In this document: positions 12,591 to 21,769 of the stretch, one piece after another
Position numbering within the stretch: position 1 is the stretch's first letter
How the letters are laid out: every line of letters starts with the position of its first letter
Assembly (NCBI GenBank): GCA_031082315.1
Contig: JAVHLC010000001.1
Span: 124,001 to 188,000 of the forward strand
Length of the DNA: 64,000 nucleotides
Direction of reading: 5' to 3'
Origin: Thermodesulfobacteriota bacterium
GTDB taxonomy: Bacteria; Desulfobacterota; QYQD01
Program-made: the position numbers and the translations under genes
The notes under the pieces: model-generated
Databases searched by the model: none
What the model was told of the DNA's origin: nothing
Seen by the model: the letters and a program-made list of their open reading frames with translations, nothing else

Positions 12591-13313
12591 ATGGGTACCC
12601 TTGTCGCTAATAACTTGGTCAAATCTTACCGCCAGCGCCGGGTCGTGGATCACATCAGTATCAGGGTCGAATCCGGCTCAATAATCGGCCTGCTTGGACC
12701 CAATGGAGCAGGGAAGACAACGACTTTCTACATGATTGCGGGTCTGATCAAGCCGGATGAAGGGCAAGTGGTCTTGAATGGCGAAGACTTGACCCAGTAT
12801 CCCATGTATCAGAGGGCCCGTCGCGGCATCACCTACCTGGCACAGGAACCGTCTGTCTTTCGTAAGCTTACAGTTGAGGAAAACATATTAGCTGTGCTGG
12901 AAACGATGAAGCTGCCCCAGGAGGAAAGAAGGGCCCGCTTAAGAAGCCTGTTGGAAGAGCTAAAAATCGAACATCTGGCCAGGCACAAAGCCTACTCACT
13001 TTCCGGTGGAGAGCGGAGACGGCTTGAGATACTGCGCGCGCTGGCTATTCAGCCATCGTTTATTTTACTTGACGAACCATTCGCGGGCATAGATCCCCTG
13101 GCCGTTTCGGATTTGCAGGCCATCGTCCGGCAACTTAAAGAAAAGGGCCTGGGCATACTCATCTCTGATCACAATGTACGGGAAACATTGTCTGTTTGTG
13201 ACTGGGCCTATATCCTGACCGAAGGAAGGATTCTGGAGGCCGGGGATTCGCAGCATATCGCTGCCAGTGAGGTGGCGCGCAAGATTTATCTGGGCGAACA
13301 GTTCACGCTGTGA
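12591..13313 (+). CDS. lptB: LPS export ABC transporter ATP-binding protein LptB
   Basis: LptB powers LPS extraction from the inner membrane together with LptF/LptG, which are not in this window. The 240-residue protein shows Walker A (GLLGPNGAGKTTTFY), Q-loop (TYLAQEPSVFRKLTVEENI), ABC signature (YSLSGGERRRLEILRAL), Walker B (FILLDEPFAGIDP) and H-loop (ISDHNVRETL), with the GRILEAGDSQHIAA tail of LptB. It starts 15 nt after lptA and is surely co-transcribed. Confidence 0.96.
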   Translation: MGTLVANNLVKSYRQRRVVDHISIRVESGSIIGLLGPNGAGKTTTFYMIAGLIKPDEGQVVLNGEDLTQYPMYQRARRGITYLAQEPSVFRKLTVEENILAVLETMKLPQEERRARLRSLLEELKIEHLARHKAYSLSGGERRRLEILRALAIQPSFILLDEPFAGIDPLAVSDLQAIVRQLKEKGLGILISDHNVRETLSVCDWAYILTEGRILEAGDSQHIAASEVARKIYLGEQFTL

Positions 13314-13346
13314 TGAATAACTTATTGCTACGACAATTAAAAAGCC

Positions 13347-13425
13347 TAAATCCCCTCTCGCCCCCCTTTGCTAAAGGGGGGAACATCTTTAACCTCCCTC
13401 AAAAAGGGGGATACAGGGGGATTTG
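13347..13425. repeat. C/G-rich dispersed repeat (aaatccccN...aaaggggg type)
   Basis: Runs of C followed by runs of G around 'ctttgctaaag' form a hairpin-capable element. Relatives are at 18437-18514, 51807-51853, 57225-57262 and 57323-57361. It fills the lptB-rpoN gap; part of it could act as a weak terminator. Confidence 0.65.
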
Positions 13426-13489
13426 GTGAATTCATGTATTTAAATGCGGTTGTAATAAAAGTCTGGCTTATCCAGGTCGGGGATCTAAC

Positions 13490-14947
13490 GTGGGGTTAGA
13501 ACTCAAACAACAGTTAAAGCTTACCCAACAATTGGTGATGACCCCGCAATTGCAGCAGGCCATCAAGATGTTGCAATTGTCCCGGTTAGAACTGTTGGAT
13601 AGCATCTACCAGGAATTGGAGGCTAATCCGGTACTGGAAGAAGGACCAGAGGAGGACGCCGAGGATTCCCTCGCACCCTCCGAAGAAACTTCAAATGAGG
13701 AGATAAGTGTTCAAGACAGAGTGCTCCCTGAAGTGATGGATAGCCAGCGAGCCATGGAAGAACTTAACTGGGAAGATTATATTGATGAATATAACACCAG
13801 TAGCGGCGGCTATTCCGCCTATTCATTTGAGGAGAAAGAATCAACTTCTTTTGAGGCCACGTTAAGTCGAAAACCCTCCCTATCCTCGCACCTCATGTGG
13901 CAGTTTATTCTGTCACCTTGTACAGAGGAAGAAAAAATTGTCGGTGAGTTGATTATCGGCAACCTGGATGCTGATGGTTATCTTAATGCCTCCCTCTCAG
14001 AGATTGCGGCTACTGCACATGTCCCTGAAGAGCTGGTCTTAGAAGTCCTTAAAAAGATTCAAGGGCTTGACCCGGTCGGAGTTGCCGCCCGTGACCTTAA
14101 AGAATGTCTGTTGATACAGACCCGGCATCTGGGATTAGAGGGCACGTTAGTCGAGACCATCATATCTAACCATATCCATCAACTAGAGGTCAAAAACTAC
14201 CAGGCCATCGCCAAGGAGACAGGAGCTTCTTTGGCCGATGTTATCAAGGCCGTGGAGGTGATAACCCGGCTGGAGCCAAAGCCGGGACGGGCTTACAATG
14301 GCGAAGAGACCCACTATATCAGCCCGGACATCTACGTCTATAAGGTGGGAGATGAGTTTGTTATCGTCTTAAATGACGAGGGACTGCCGAGGTTGCGGGT
14401 AAGTCCATTTTATCGGGGCATCTTGAACCAATCATCGGATGGTGCCGCCCCGGTCAAGGACTATATCCAGGGCAAATTGAGGTCCGCGGTCTGGCTGATC
14501 CGAAGCATTCATCAGAGACAGCGCACCATCTATAAGGTAACCGAGAGTATCGTCAAGTTTCAGCGGGAATTTTTGGAAAAGGGCATAGCTTATTTAAAAC
14601 CGCTTATACTAAAGGACGTGGCTGAGGATGTGGAAATGCACGAGTCAACCGTAAGCAGGGTGACCACGAATAAATATGTTCATACCCCTCAGGGCTTGTT
14701 GGAGCTTAAATTCTTTTTCAATACCGGGATCAGTTGTGCACATGGAGAAGTTATGGCTTCAGAAGCGGTAAAAGATAAGATTCGACGTCTGGTCCAATCC
14801 GAGAATTCAAGTCATCCGTATAGCGATAAGGAAATTGCCAATATGCTAAATAAAAATGATATTAATATTGCGCGGCGAACAATAGCTAAGTATAGGGAAG
14901 TGATGGGAATACTCCCATCTAACCAGAGAAAAAAATTCGCACAATAG
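13490..14947 (+). CDS. rpoN: RNA polymerase sigma-54 factor
   Basis: The 485-residue protein has the sigma-54 layout: Gln/Leu-rich region I (LTQQLVMTPQLQQAIKMLQL), acidic region II (about 50-110), the core-binding domain, the helix-turn-helix region (LKDVAEDVEMHESTVSRVT) and the RpoN box ARRTIAKYRE close to the C-terminus. It directs transcription that needs AAA+ enhancer-binding proteins. The start is GTG, preceded by a G-rich stretch (GGTCGGGG). Downstream hpf, ptsN and rapZ complete the classical rpoN cluster. Confidence 0.96.
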   Translation: MGLELKQQLKLTQQLVMTPQLQQAIKMLQLSRLELLDSIYQELEANPVLEEGPEEDAEDSLAPSEETSNEEISVQDRVLPEVMDSQRAMEELNWEDYIDEYNTSSGGYSAYSFEEKESTSFEATLSRKPSLSSHLMWQFILSPCTEEEKIVGELIIGNLDADGYLNASLSEIAATAHVPEELVLEVLKKIQGLDPVGVAARDLKECLLIQTRHLGLEGTLVETIISNHIHQLEVKNYQAIAKETGASLADVIKAVEVITRLEPKPGRAYNGEETHYISPDIYVYKVGDEFVIVLNDEGLPRLRVSPFYRGILNQSSDGAAPVKDYIQGKLRSAVWLIRSIHQRQRTIYKVTESIVKFQREFLEKGIAYLKPLILKDVAEDVEMHESTVSRVTTNKYVHTPQGLLELKFFFNTGISCAHGEVMASEAVKDKIRRLVQSENSSHPYSDKEIANMLNKNDINIARRTIAKYREVMGILPSNQRKKFAQ

Positions 14948-15021
14948 CAGTCAGCAAAAACCTCAAGGCTGATAGCTGAAAGCTAAAAGCGCGAAGCCGG
15001 AAATAGTTGTTTCCGGATGAG
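14947..15021. repeat. Dispersed repeat fragment, inverted orientation (CCGGAAAtagttgTTTCCGG)
   Basis: It has 'gctgatagctgaaagc' followed by a CCGGAAA/TTTCCGG palindrome and 'atgagc'. The order is reversed compared with the copies at 11184 and 34384. Confidence 0.55.
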
Positions 15022-15039
15022 CGCAAAACTGGTTAATCT

Positions 15040-15184
15040 GTAAAAAGTCAAAATCTTGGACGGCACAGTAAAAAGTTCCAGTTGCAAGGCGCACAAATCC
15101 TGAGGAATGAGGCGTAGTTGTAGCTACGCCGCAGTGACGAAGGATGCCGCGCAACGCAGCAAATGGACTTTTTACGAAGCCGTC
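15040..15184. repeat. MITE-like repeat with 10-11-bp terminal inverted repeats, copy 1
   Basis: It is bounded by gtaaaaagtc (15040) and gactttttac (15166-15175), with a near-identical copy at 15776-15966. Between the ends are 'ggacggcacagtaaaaag', 'cagttgcaaggcgc' and 'agctacgccgcagtgacg', shared by both copies. No coding capacity is visible. It separates rpoN from hpf. Confidence 0.75.
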
Positions 15185-15217
15185 AAATTTGAATTCAGCC
15201 ACATGGAGGATTGATCT

Positions 15218-15766
15218 ATGCAAATTTCGGTGACTTTCAGGCACATGGAACCATCAGAGGTTTTACGCAATTACGCTATTGAACGGGTGAAAAAAGTTAA
15301 AAAGTTTTTAGAGGGATTTGCCGAGGCCAATGTAACTCTTTCTATCGAGAAGTTTAGACATATAGCCGAGGTAAATATCCTGGCCAATGGAGCAAAAATA
15401 GTAGGCCAGGAAGAAACCAACGATATGTACTCGGCCATTGATCTGGTCATGGATAAAATAGAAAAGCAGGTCAAAAGGCACCGGGAAAAGGTAAAAGATA
15501 AAAAATCTGTATCCAATACCAGGCCCCCCCGGACCGTGGGCATAAATATCTTAAGTTATGACCGCTCCGAAGGAAAAAACGCCCCCAGAATAATAAAAAG
15601 CGAGAGATACCTGGCCAAGCCCATGTACCTGGATGAAGCAGTGATGCAGCTCGACGTCTTAGATAACGAGTTTCTGGTCTTTACTAACGCCGAATCAGAA
15701 ACCATTAATGTCATTTATAAACGCAAAGATGGTGACTATGGGCTTATTGAGCCGGAGCTAAAATAG
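15218..15766 (+). CDS. hpf: Ribosome hibernation promoting factor (long form HPF)
   Basis: The 182-residue protein combines an N-terminal S30AE/YfiA domain (about 1-100; QISVTFRHMEPSEVLRNYAIERV, YSAIDLVMDKIEKQVKRHREK) with a C-terminal dimerisation domain (RYLAKPMYLDEAVMQLDVL, FLVFTNAESETINVIYKRKDGDYGLIEP). Long HPF dimerises 70S ribosomes into inactive 100S particles in stationary phase or stress. A GGAGG site lies 5-10 nt upstream of the ATG. The setting between rpoN and ptsN is conserved. Confidence 0.95.
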   Translation: MQISVTFRHMEPSEVLRNYAIERVKKVKKFLEGFAEANVTLSIEKFRHIAEVNILANGAKIVGQEETNDMYSAIDLVMDKIEKQVKRHREKVKDKKSVSNTRPPRTVGINILSYDRSEGKNAPRIIKSERYLAKPMYLDEAVMQLDVLDNEFLVFTNAESETINVIYKRKDGDYGLIEPELK

Positions 15767-15775
15767 ATGAGCTCT

Positions 15776-15966
15776 CGTAAAAAGTCAAAGTTTGGACGGC
15801 ACAGTAAAAAGCTCCAGTTGCAAGGCGCTCAAATCCTATTATCCGTTGTCCGTCAACAAACCATGCACTTACGGTGAACTGTGAACGGTGAACTATTTCC
15901 ATAGCTACGCCGCAGTGACGAAGGATGCCGCGCAACGCAGCAAATGGACTTTTTACGAAGCCGTCA
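15776..15966. repeat. MITE-like repeat, copy 2, carrying a nested second repeat
   Basis: Ends are cgtaaaaagtc (15776) and gactttttacg (15947-15957). The outer parts match copy 1 at 15040 almost exactly, but the centre is replaced by about 65 bp (15840-15898) containing 'ttatccgttgtccg' and 'cggtgaactgtgaacggtgaac', which belong to the composite repeat of 11184 and 34384. One repeat therefore appears to have replaced or entered the other. Confidence 0.75.
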
Positions 15967-15991
15967 AAATAAGATTAATAGAGAAACCAAT

Positions 15992-16453
15992 ATGCAAATC
16001 AGTGAGTTAATATCTTCGGACCATATAATAACCAACCTTAGAGCCAATTCCAAGCAAGATGCCCTGGCAGAACTGGCGGAAGTGCTTGTACGTAAAAATA
16101 AGATACTGGATAAAGAGACCGTGGTCTCCATTTTGCTGGAAAGGGAAAAGTTGGGTAGCACCGGAATAGGAGATGGAGTAGCCATACCCCACGGCAAGTT
16201 AAAGGGCCTGGACCGGGTTATCATAGCCCTGGGGCGCAGTCTTTCCGGTGTGCCTTTTGATTCTGTCGATGGGAAACCCGTGCGGCTCCTTTTTCTACTT
16301 CTAGCCCCGGAGGAATCGGCCGGCCTGTATCTGCGGATTCTGGCAAAGCTTTCGCGTTTTTTAAAGAATCCCGTCTCTAAGGAAAAATTGCTGGGTGCAA
16401 AATCGGCAGAAGAAATGGCCGAGATCATTAAGAGCGAGGGCGAAGAAATTTAA
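15992..16453 (+). CDS. ptsN: Nitrogen-PTS EIIA component
   Basis: The 153-residue protein has the EIIA(Fru/Ntr) fold with the phosphoacceptor His in GDGVAIPHGKLKGLDRVIIALG and the region ESAGLYLRILAKLSRFLKNP. EIIA(Ntr) is a regulatory phosphotransfer protein (nitrogen, potassium, stress) rather than a sugar transporter. The ATG at 15992 gives the family N-terminus (MQISELISSDHII); an upstream ATG at 15944 would read through a repeat. It belongs to the rpoN cluster. Confidence 0.93.
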   Translation: MQISELISSDHIITNLRANSKQDALAELAEVLVRKNKILDKETVVSILLEREKLGSTGIGDGVAIPHGKLKGLDRVIIALGRSLSGVPFDSVDGKPVRLLFLLLAPEESAGLYLRILAKLSRFLKNPVSKEKLLGAKSAEEMAEIIKSEGEEI

Positions 16454-16466
16454 TGATTTGGTGTGT

Positions 16467-17342
16467 ATGTTAAAACCGGTCCAGGTTGTTATCATTACAG
16501 GACTTTCCGGATCCGGCAAAAGCACTGCGCTTCGCGCCTTTGAGGATCTTGGTTATTATTGTGTTGATAACCTCCCGGTTGTCCTTCTTCCCCAGTTCTT
16601 GCACATCCAGGAACCCGCCCCCGGCCAAACTGTCCGGGCGGCGCTGGTAATGGATATGCGCGAACAGGATTTTCTGAAAGAGTATACTGCTATCTTTGCT
16701 GACCTTAAAAAAGAGGGCTTTAAATTAGAGATACTTTTCCTCGAGTCTTCAGACGATGTACTGTTAAGAAGATTCAGCCAGACCAGGCGACACCATCCTT
16801 TGATCCCTTCTCCGGTAACGACAGTTATGGATGCCATCGCCCTGGAACGGAGGCAATTAGCCCTTCTAAAAGAAGAGGCAGACCGGGTCTTAGATACGAG
16901 TTTCTATAATCTCCATCAACTCCGTGGGGCCATTGGCAGTCTGTATGGCTCCCGCGTTGATCTCAATCGTCTGCTCGTTAATCTCCTTTCCTTTGGCTTT
17001 AAATATGGCGTCCCCGGCGAGGCAGACATGGTCTTTGATGTGCGTTTTTTGCCTAACCCTTTCTTTGTGCCGAATTTAAAGGAGCTTGACGGGACAAGCC
17101 CGCAAGCCAAGGACTACGTCCTAAAAGACCAGACCACACAGACTTTTTTAAGCAAGGTCTCCGAGTTATTGTTTTTTCTTATCCCCTTTTTTAAAAGAGA
17201 AGGTAAAATGTACCTTACTATAGCCACCGGTTGTACTGGCGGCAGACACCGCTCGGTGACGGTCACAGAGGAATTAAAGAATATTCTTACGGAGAAGGGC
17301 TACGAGGTTGTAGTCCATCATCGGGATATTTTACTGGGCTGA
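16467..17342 (+). CDS. rapZ: RNase adapter protein / nucleotide-binding protein RapZ (YvcJ family)
   Basis: The 291-residue protein begins MLKPVQVVIITGLSGSGKST (Walker A), has YYCVDNLPVVLLP, VMDMRE, LFLESSDDVLLRRFSQTRRHHPL and the C-terminal TIATGCTGGRHRSVTVTEEL motif. In E. coli RapZ binds sRNA GlmZ and guides RNase E, controlling amino-sugar synthesis; in other bacteria it binds nucleotides with less clear roles. It follows ptsN by 13 nt. The upstream reading frame overlaps ptsN and is not used. Confidence 0.94.
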   Translation: MLKPVQVVIITGLSGSGKSTALRAFEDLGYYCVDNLPVVLLPQFLHIQEPAPGQTVRAALVMDMREQDFLKEYTAIFADLKKEGFKLEILFLESSDDVLLRRFSQTRRHHPLIPSPVTTVMDAIALERRQLALLKEEADRVLDTSFYNLHQLRGAIGSLYGSRVDLNRLLVNLLSFGFKYGVPGEADMVFDVRFLPNPFFVPNLKELDGTSPQAKDYVLKDQTTQTFLSKVSELLFFLIPFFKREGKMYLTIATGCTGGRHRSVTVTEELKNILTEKGYEVVVHHRDILLG

Positions 17343-17358
17343 TTTTACGGGGGTAACG

Positions 17359-17757
17359 ATGGTCGGTATAGTGTTGGCCACACATGGCAAGCTGGCAGAA
17401 GAATTAGTTAAGGTATCTGAATTCATCGTGGGACGGATGGAGCAGGTTACAGCCGTGTCCATAGACCCGACACAAGATGTAGAGATGTTGCGTAAGGAAA
17501 TCCAAAAAGCTATTAAAAGGGTAGACAGTAGTAACGGCGTTCTCATTTTGACGGACATGTTTGGAGGAACCCCTTCCAATATTAGCCTTTCCTTTCTGGA
17601 AGAAGGGAAGATTGACGTCGTCACCGGTGTTAACCTGCCTATGCTGATGAGGTTGACCCATTCTCGTGAAAAATTAACCCTGGCTGAGGTAGCTGAACAG
17701 GCTAAATCTTACGGCCGCAAAGGCATCTCTCAAGCCAGCGAAGTACTCAAGAAATAA
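17359..17757 (+). CDS. PTS mannose/fructose-type EIIA domain protein
   Basis: The 132-residue protein matches the EIIA(Man) fold: MVGIVLATHGKLAEELVKV (phosphoacceptor His9), GVLILTDMFGGTPSNISLSFL and VVTGVNLPMLMRLTHSR. No EIIB, EIIC or EIID follows, so in this cluster it probably works as a regulatory phosphoacceptor with PtsN (inference). It starts 17 nt after rapZ. Confidence 0.9.
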   Translation: MVGIVLATHGKLAEELVKVSEFIVGRMEQVTAVSIDPTQDVEMLRKEIQKAIKRVDSSNGVLILTDMFGGTPSNISLSFLEEGKIDVVTGVNLPMLMRLTHSREKLTLAEVAEQAKSYGRKGISQASEVLKK

Positions 17758-17762
17758 CGGTC

Positions 17763-17867
17763 TCGTAGAAAGTAAAATTTTACCACAGAGGTCGCCGAGA
17801 ACGCTGAGATAACACATTAAATGTTTTACAGTTTTTCTCTGCGGACTCTGCGTGCTCAGCGGTGAAA
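17763..17867. repeat. Dispersed 'CAGAGG/CTCAGCGG' repeat, copy 2
   Basis: This uninterrupted copy of the element at 10412-10635 ends 'ctctgcggactctgcgtgctcagcggtgaaa', directly at the rimI start. Both copies therefore abut a gene start at the same end. Confidence 0.7.
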
Positions 17868-18377
17868 ATGTCCGAGGTCACCTCTCACAAGACTTTCTGT
17901 AAGATCATCCGGATGACTGAAGATGAGTTACCTGAGATTATGCTCATTGAAAAAGCCTGCTTCCCTGCCCCTTGGACCAAACAAGCCTTCCGTGACGAAT
18001 TAGTCTGTCCTTTTTCTTATCCTTACGTGGCAAAAGTCAGAAATATTCATCCCTCCCCTGTCCTGGGATATATCTGTTTTTGGATAGTCCTGGATGAACT
18101 CCATTTGCTTAACCTGGCCGTTCATCCGGCCCACCGCCGGCAAGGAATCGGCCGAGAACTACTTTCCTTTGCGCTTAAGATGGGAAAAACGGCGGGTACA
18201 AAGTTCGCCACCCTGGAGGTCAGACCATCCAATGTTGCAGCCATAACTCTTTATAAAGATGCAGGATTCATTCCGGTAGGCCAAAGGCCGGGATATTATT
18301 CAGATAGCCATGAAGATGCAGTTATCATGGAGTATGACTTTCTTAAAAAGGTGCCGGATACGAAAGATATGAGTTGA
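17868..18377 (+). CDS. rimI: Ribosomal-protein-alanine N-acetyltransferase (RimI-type GNAT)
   Basis: The GNAT-fold protein of 169 residues has motif A LHLLNLAVHPAHRRQGIGRELL (acetyl-CoA pyrophosphate binding) and motif B NVAAITLYKDAGFIPVGQRPGYY, plus EKACFPAPWTKQAF at the N-terminus, all typical of RimI. It likely acetylates the N-terminus of ribosomal protein bS18. The start is either the ATG at 17868 or a GTG two codons upstream; neither has a good Shine-Dalgarno, and a repeat ends at the start. Confidence 0.87.
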   Translation: MSEVTSHKTFCKIIRMTEDELPEIMLIEKACFPAPWTKQAFRDELVCPFSYPYVAKVRNIHPSPVLGYICFWIVLDELHLLNLAVHPAHRRQGIGRELLSFALKMGKTAGTKFATLEVRPSNVAAITLYKDAGFIPVGQRPGYYSDSHEDAVIMEYDFLKKVPDTKDMS

Positions 18378-18436
18378 CTTAACTAGTCAAATTTTCTAAT
18401 ATTTTTATATCAGTTCAGTTGGTTGAGAAGTATTTT

Positions 18437-18606
18437 AAAATCCCTCCCAACCTCCCTTTTCCAAAGGGAGGATAAACATCCCCCTTTGAAAAAGGGGGAC
18501 TAAGGGGGATTTTTGAGGCGCCGTTTTTCGGACGACTACCTCTTTTCAAGCAGCTAACTGTCACATTTTTTTTATGTTCTCTGTGTGCTCTGTGGTTAAT
18601 CTTTGA
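18437..18606. repeat. Two dispersed repeats in the rimI-gap gap
   Basis: 18437-18514 is a C/G-run repeat like those at 13347 and 57323. 18572-18606 reads, on the minus strand, 'aaccacagagcacacagagaac', a short motif related to the 'cagagg' ends at 10437 and 17783. Confidence 0.55.
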
Positions 18607-18635
18607 CAATACTCTAAACATCGAAGGGGGGAAAT

Positions 18636-19652
18636 ATGCCTATTAAAGTAGCCATTAACGGATTTGGTAGAATAGGTCGATTCTTATTACGTATTATTGC
18701 CCAACGGCAGGAGAAAGACATAGAGGTAGTAGCCATAAACAGCCGGGCTGATTCTTCAGTCCTGGCTCATCTGCTAAGATACGACTCGGTACATGGCCCG
18801 TTTAGCGGCGTTGTGGAGGCAAAGGCCCATGCCCTGACCGTCAATGGCAAAGAAGTCGCTATTACCGGGATTACCGATGACCTGTCCCGTCTGCCATGGC
18901 GTGACCTTGGAGTGGATATCGTCCTTGAATCTACGGGTAAATTTAGAGATAAGGAATCGAACCTGAAACACTTACAGGCCGGAGCGCGGAAGGTCATAAT
19001 TGGCGCGCCGGGCAAAAACGTAGATGCAACAATAGTCATGGGTGTAAATGAAGATAAATATCAGCCGGACAAACACCACATTATCTCTAACGCCTCCTGT
19101 ACTACCAACTGCCTGGCGCCGGTGGCCAAGGTACTCCACGATGCCTTTGGCATTGAACATGGTCTAATGACTACGGTTCATTCTTATACCATGGATCAGC
19201 GCATTCTCGATGGCTCCCATAAAGATCTACGCCGGGCCCGTGCTGCCGGAATGTCTATAGTGCCGACTACCACAGGCGCGGCCGCAGCCGTAGCCAAAGT
19301 CATTCCAGAACTGGAAGGAAAGCTGGATGGCCTGTCCGTACGGGTACCCACTCCTGACGTCTCATTGGTTGATCTGGTCGCCGAGATGTCCAGAGAGGTT
19401 AAAAAGGAAGATATTAACAGTGCCTTTAAAGAAGTGGCACAGGGTAAGCTGAAGGGGATTTTGGCATATAGCACGGAACCCCTAGTTTCTATTGACTATG
19501 CCAGTAGTCCTTACTCAGCCATCGTGGATGCCCCCTTAACCAATGTTATTGGTGGGCGGATGGCCAAGGTTATCGCCTGGTATGATAATGAAAGCGGCTT
19601 TTCCTATCGCATAGTTGATCTGGCGCTTTACATGGGCAAGTATCTTAACTAG
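18636..19652 (+). CDS. gap: Type I glyceraldehyde-3-phosphate dehydrogenase
   Basis: The 338-residue enzyme interconverts glyceraldehyde-3-phosphate and 1,3-bisphosphoglycerate. It shows the NAD-binding INGFGRIGRFLLR, the catalytic SNASCTTNCLAP, TVHSYTMDQ, and WYDNESGFSYR near the C-terminus. GAAGGGGGGAAAT before the ATG is a strong ribosome-binding site. It heads a gap-pgk-tpiA-secG run. Confidence 0.97.
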   Translation: MPIKVAINGFGRIGRFLLRIIAQRQEKDIEVVAINSRADSSVLAHLLRYDSVHGPFSGVVEAKAHALTVNGKEVAITGITDDLSRLPWRDLGVDIVLESTGKFRDKESNLKHLQAGARKVIIGAPGKNVDATIVMGVNEDKYQPDKHHIISNASCTTNCLAPVAKVLHDAFGIEHGLMTTVHSYTMDQRILDGSHKDLRRARAAGMSIVPTTTGAAAAVAKVIPELEGKLDGLSVRVPTPDVSLVDLVAEMSREVKKEDINSAFKEVAQGKLKGILAYSTEPLVSIDYASSPYSAIVDAPLTNVIGGRMAKVIAWYDNESGFSYRIVDLALYMGKYLN

Positions 19653-19655
19653 TTT

Positions 19656-19772
19656 CCATCCGGAAACTGTCGTTTCCGGATCAAGCTTTCAGCCCTCAGC
19701 GATCAGCTCTCAGTTAAAAACTAGGATAAACAGTATGTTAAGCTGAATGCTGATAGCTGAAAGCTGACTGCT
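19656..19772. repeat. Composite dispersed repeat (CCGGAAACtgtcGTTTCCGG, cagcgatcagc, gctgatagctgaaagctga)
   Basis: It fills the gap-pgk gap and begins with the catccggaaac palindrome seen at 11184, 26513 and 34384. The second half has short iterations of 'gctga' with 'taagctgaatgctg', shared with 24814-24931 and 26513-26661. Confidence 0.65.
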
Positions 19773-19799
19773 TATATAAAACTAAGAAGGGGGTTTTGC

Positions 19800-20999
19800 G
19801 TGAAATACATAAATGAGGTCGATATCAGGGAAAAACGCCTTTTAATCCGCGTGGATTTCAATGTCCCCTTAGACGAGCATGGCAATATAACCGATGACGT
19901 TCGCATTCGAAGCGTCTTGCCGACTATCAATCACGCCCTGGATGAACATGCCAAAATCATCCTTACCTCACATATGGATCGGCCCAAGGGGCAGGTGATG
20001 GAAGAGTGTCGACTTACACCGGTTGCCAAGCGGCTTTCCAGATTATTACACAAGGATGTAACCATGGCGCCGGACTGTATAGGTGAAAAAGTGAAGGCGC
20101 TTATTGCCAAAATGCAGCCCGGAGACATAATACTTCTCGAAAATTTACGATTTCACCCGGGTGAAGAAAAAAACGATCCTGAATTCGCAAAACAATTGGC
20201 TGAACTGGCAGACATCTATGTAAACGATGCCTTTGCCGTGACCCATCGGGCCCATGCCTCGGTAGTCGGTGTTACGGATTATTTCAAGGAATGTGTGGCC
20301 GGTTTTCTTATGAAAACGGAGATGGACTATTTCCATCGTTCCATGGAGGATCCGGCCAGGCCCCTGGTAGCGGTCATTGGCGGGGCCAAGGTGTCCGGTA
20401 AACTAACCGCTCTGGAAAATTTACTCTATAAAGTAGATAAGATGATTATCGGCGGGGCCATGGCCAATACATTTCTTAAAAGTGTTAACTGGAACGTTGG
20501 GAAATCAAAGGTAGAAGATGCCCTCCTGGATACTGCCAAACATTTGCTCATGCTGGCCAAAGAGAAAGGGGTCAAGCTTTACCTTCCGGTTGACTGCGTA
20601 GTGGCTGAACGGCCTGACCCCAAGGCAGAGACAAAAATTACCACCGTTCAGGAGATACCCTCTGACTGGTATGTAATGGATATCGGACCGGCAACCGGGA
20701 CTCTCTTTTCTGAGGCCTTACAGGGCGCCAAAACCATTATCTGGAACGGGCCTATGGGGGCCTTTGAGATGGATGCCTTTAGCCGCGGCACCATGTCCAT
20801 GGTGCGGGCTATCGCCAATTCCTATGCCCTGACCATTGTCGGCGGCGGAGATACGGACGTAGCAGTGCACAGGGCCGGCGAGACAAATAATATTTCTTAT
20901 ATATCCACCGGCGGCGGGGCCTTCCTGGAACTCCTGGAAGGGAAAAAACTGCCGGGGATTGTCGCATTGGAGCGTTTCAACTGGAACATGGAGGACTGA
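19800..20999 (+). CDS. pgk: Phosphoglycerate kinase
   Basis: The 399-residue enzyme transfers phosphate between 1,3-bisphosphoglycerate and ADP. Motifs are [65 protein letters not shown] and GGGDTDVA. The start is GTG, with AAGAAGGGGG 7-12 nt upstream, giving the family N-terminus MKYINEVDI. It lies 3 nt upstream of tpiA. Confidence 0.97.
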   Translation: MKYINEVDIREKRLLIRVDFNVPLDEHGNITDDVRIRSVLPTINHALDEHAKIILTSHMDRPKGQVMEECRLTPVAKRLSRLLHKDVTMAPDCIGEKVKALIAKMQPGDIILLENLRFHPGEEKNDPEFAKQLAELADIYVNDAFAVTHRAHASVVGVTDYFKECVAGFLMKTEMDYFHRSMEDPARPLVAVIGGAKVSGKLTALENLLYKVDKMIIGGAMANTFLKSVNWNVGKSKVEDALLDTAKHLLMLAKEKGVKLYLPVDCVVAERPDPKAETKITTVQEIPSDWYVMDIGPATGTLFSEALQGAKTIIWNGPMGAFEMDAFSRGTMSMVRAIANSYALTIVGGGDTDVAVHRAGETNNISYISTGGGAFLELLEGKKLPGIVALERFNWNMED

Positions 21000-21002
21000 C
21001 AG

Positions 21003-21761
21003 ATGGCCCGCAACCCCATAGTGGCCGGTAACTGGAAGATGTATAAGACCATCCCGGAGGCCGTAGCCCTGATCAATACGCTAATATCCGGGGCGTCCGG
21101 GATTTCGGATCGGGAAATAGTCGTGGCCCCACCCTTTACCGCCCTTGCGGCCGTAGCCAGGGCGCTCGATGGCAGTGGAATCTCCCTTTCCGGCCAGAAT
21201 ACCTGCTGGGAGAATGAGGGGGCCTACACGGGAGAAGTCTCTCCTGCAATGTTGAAGGATGTCGGCTGCCGGTATGTTATCATCGGGCATTCCGAGCGCC
21301 GCCATATTTTTGGGGAGAGGGATGAGACGATTGCCCGGAAAATAAGGGCTGCCCTGGATGCCGGTCTTCAGCCTATTTTCTGTATCGGAGAAATCTTGGA
21401 AGAGAGAGAAACGGGAAAAACCCTAACCGTTCTCAGAAGGCAGGTTAAGAAAGGTCTTAAACTGATACAAGGCGCGGATATGGACAAGGTAGTCATTGCC
21501 TATGAACCCGTGTGGGCTATCGGCACGGGAAAAACCGCGACCAATGAGCAGGCCCAGGAGGCGCATTCCTTCATTCGCACGCTGCTGGAAGGGCTGTTTG
21601 AGAAAAATATTGCGTCAGATTTGAGAATATTGTATGGTGGGAGCGTTAAAGCAGGGAATGTGGACGGTCTCATGGCCCAACCGGATATTGACGGTGTGTT
21701 GGTTGGGGGAGCTTCACTTGAGGCCGATTCTTTTTTACGCATCATTAAATTTGAGCGTTAG
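21003..21761 (+). CDS. tpiA: Triosephosphate isomerase
   Basis: The 252-residue TIM barrel interconverts dihydroxyacetone phosphate and glyceraldehyde-3-phosphate. Visible are NWKMYKT (catalytic Lys), GHSERRHIFGE (catalytic His), AYEPVWAIGTGKTA (catalytic Glu and loop 6) and ILYGGSVKAGN with GVLVGGASL (phosphate binding). It begins 3 nt after pgk. Confidence 0.97.
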   Translation: MARNPIVAGNWKMYKTIPEAVALINTLISGASGISDREIVVAPPFTALAAVARALDGSGISLSGQNTCWENEGAYTGEVSPAMLKDVGCRYVIIGHSERRHIFGERDETIARKIRAALDAGLQPIFCIGEILEERETGKTLTVLRRQVKKGLKLIQGADMDKVVIAYEPVWAIGTGKTATNEQAQEAHSFIRTLLEGLFEKNIASDLRILYGGSVKAGNVDGLMAQPDIDGVLVGGASLEADSFLRIIKFER

Positions 21762-21769
21762 GGTCTAAA

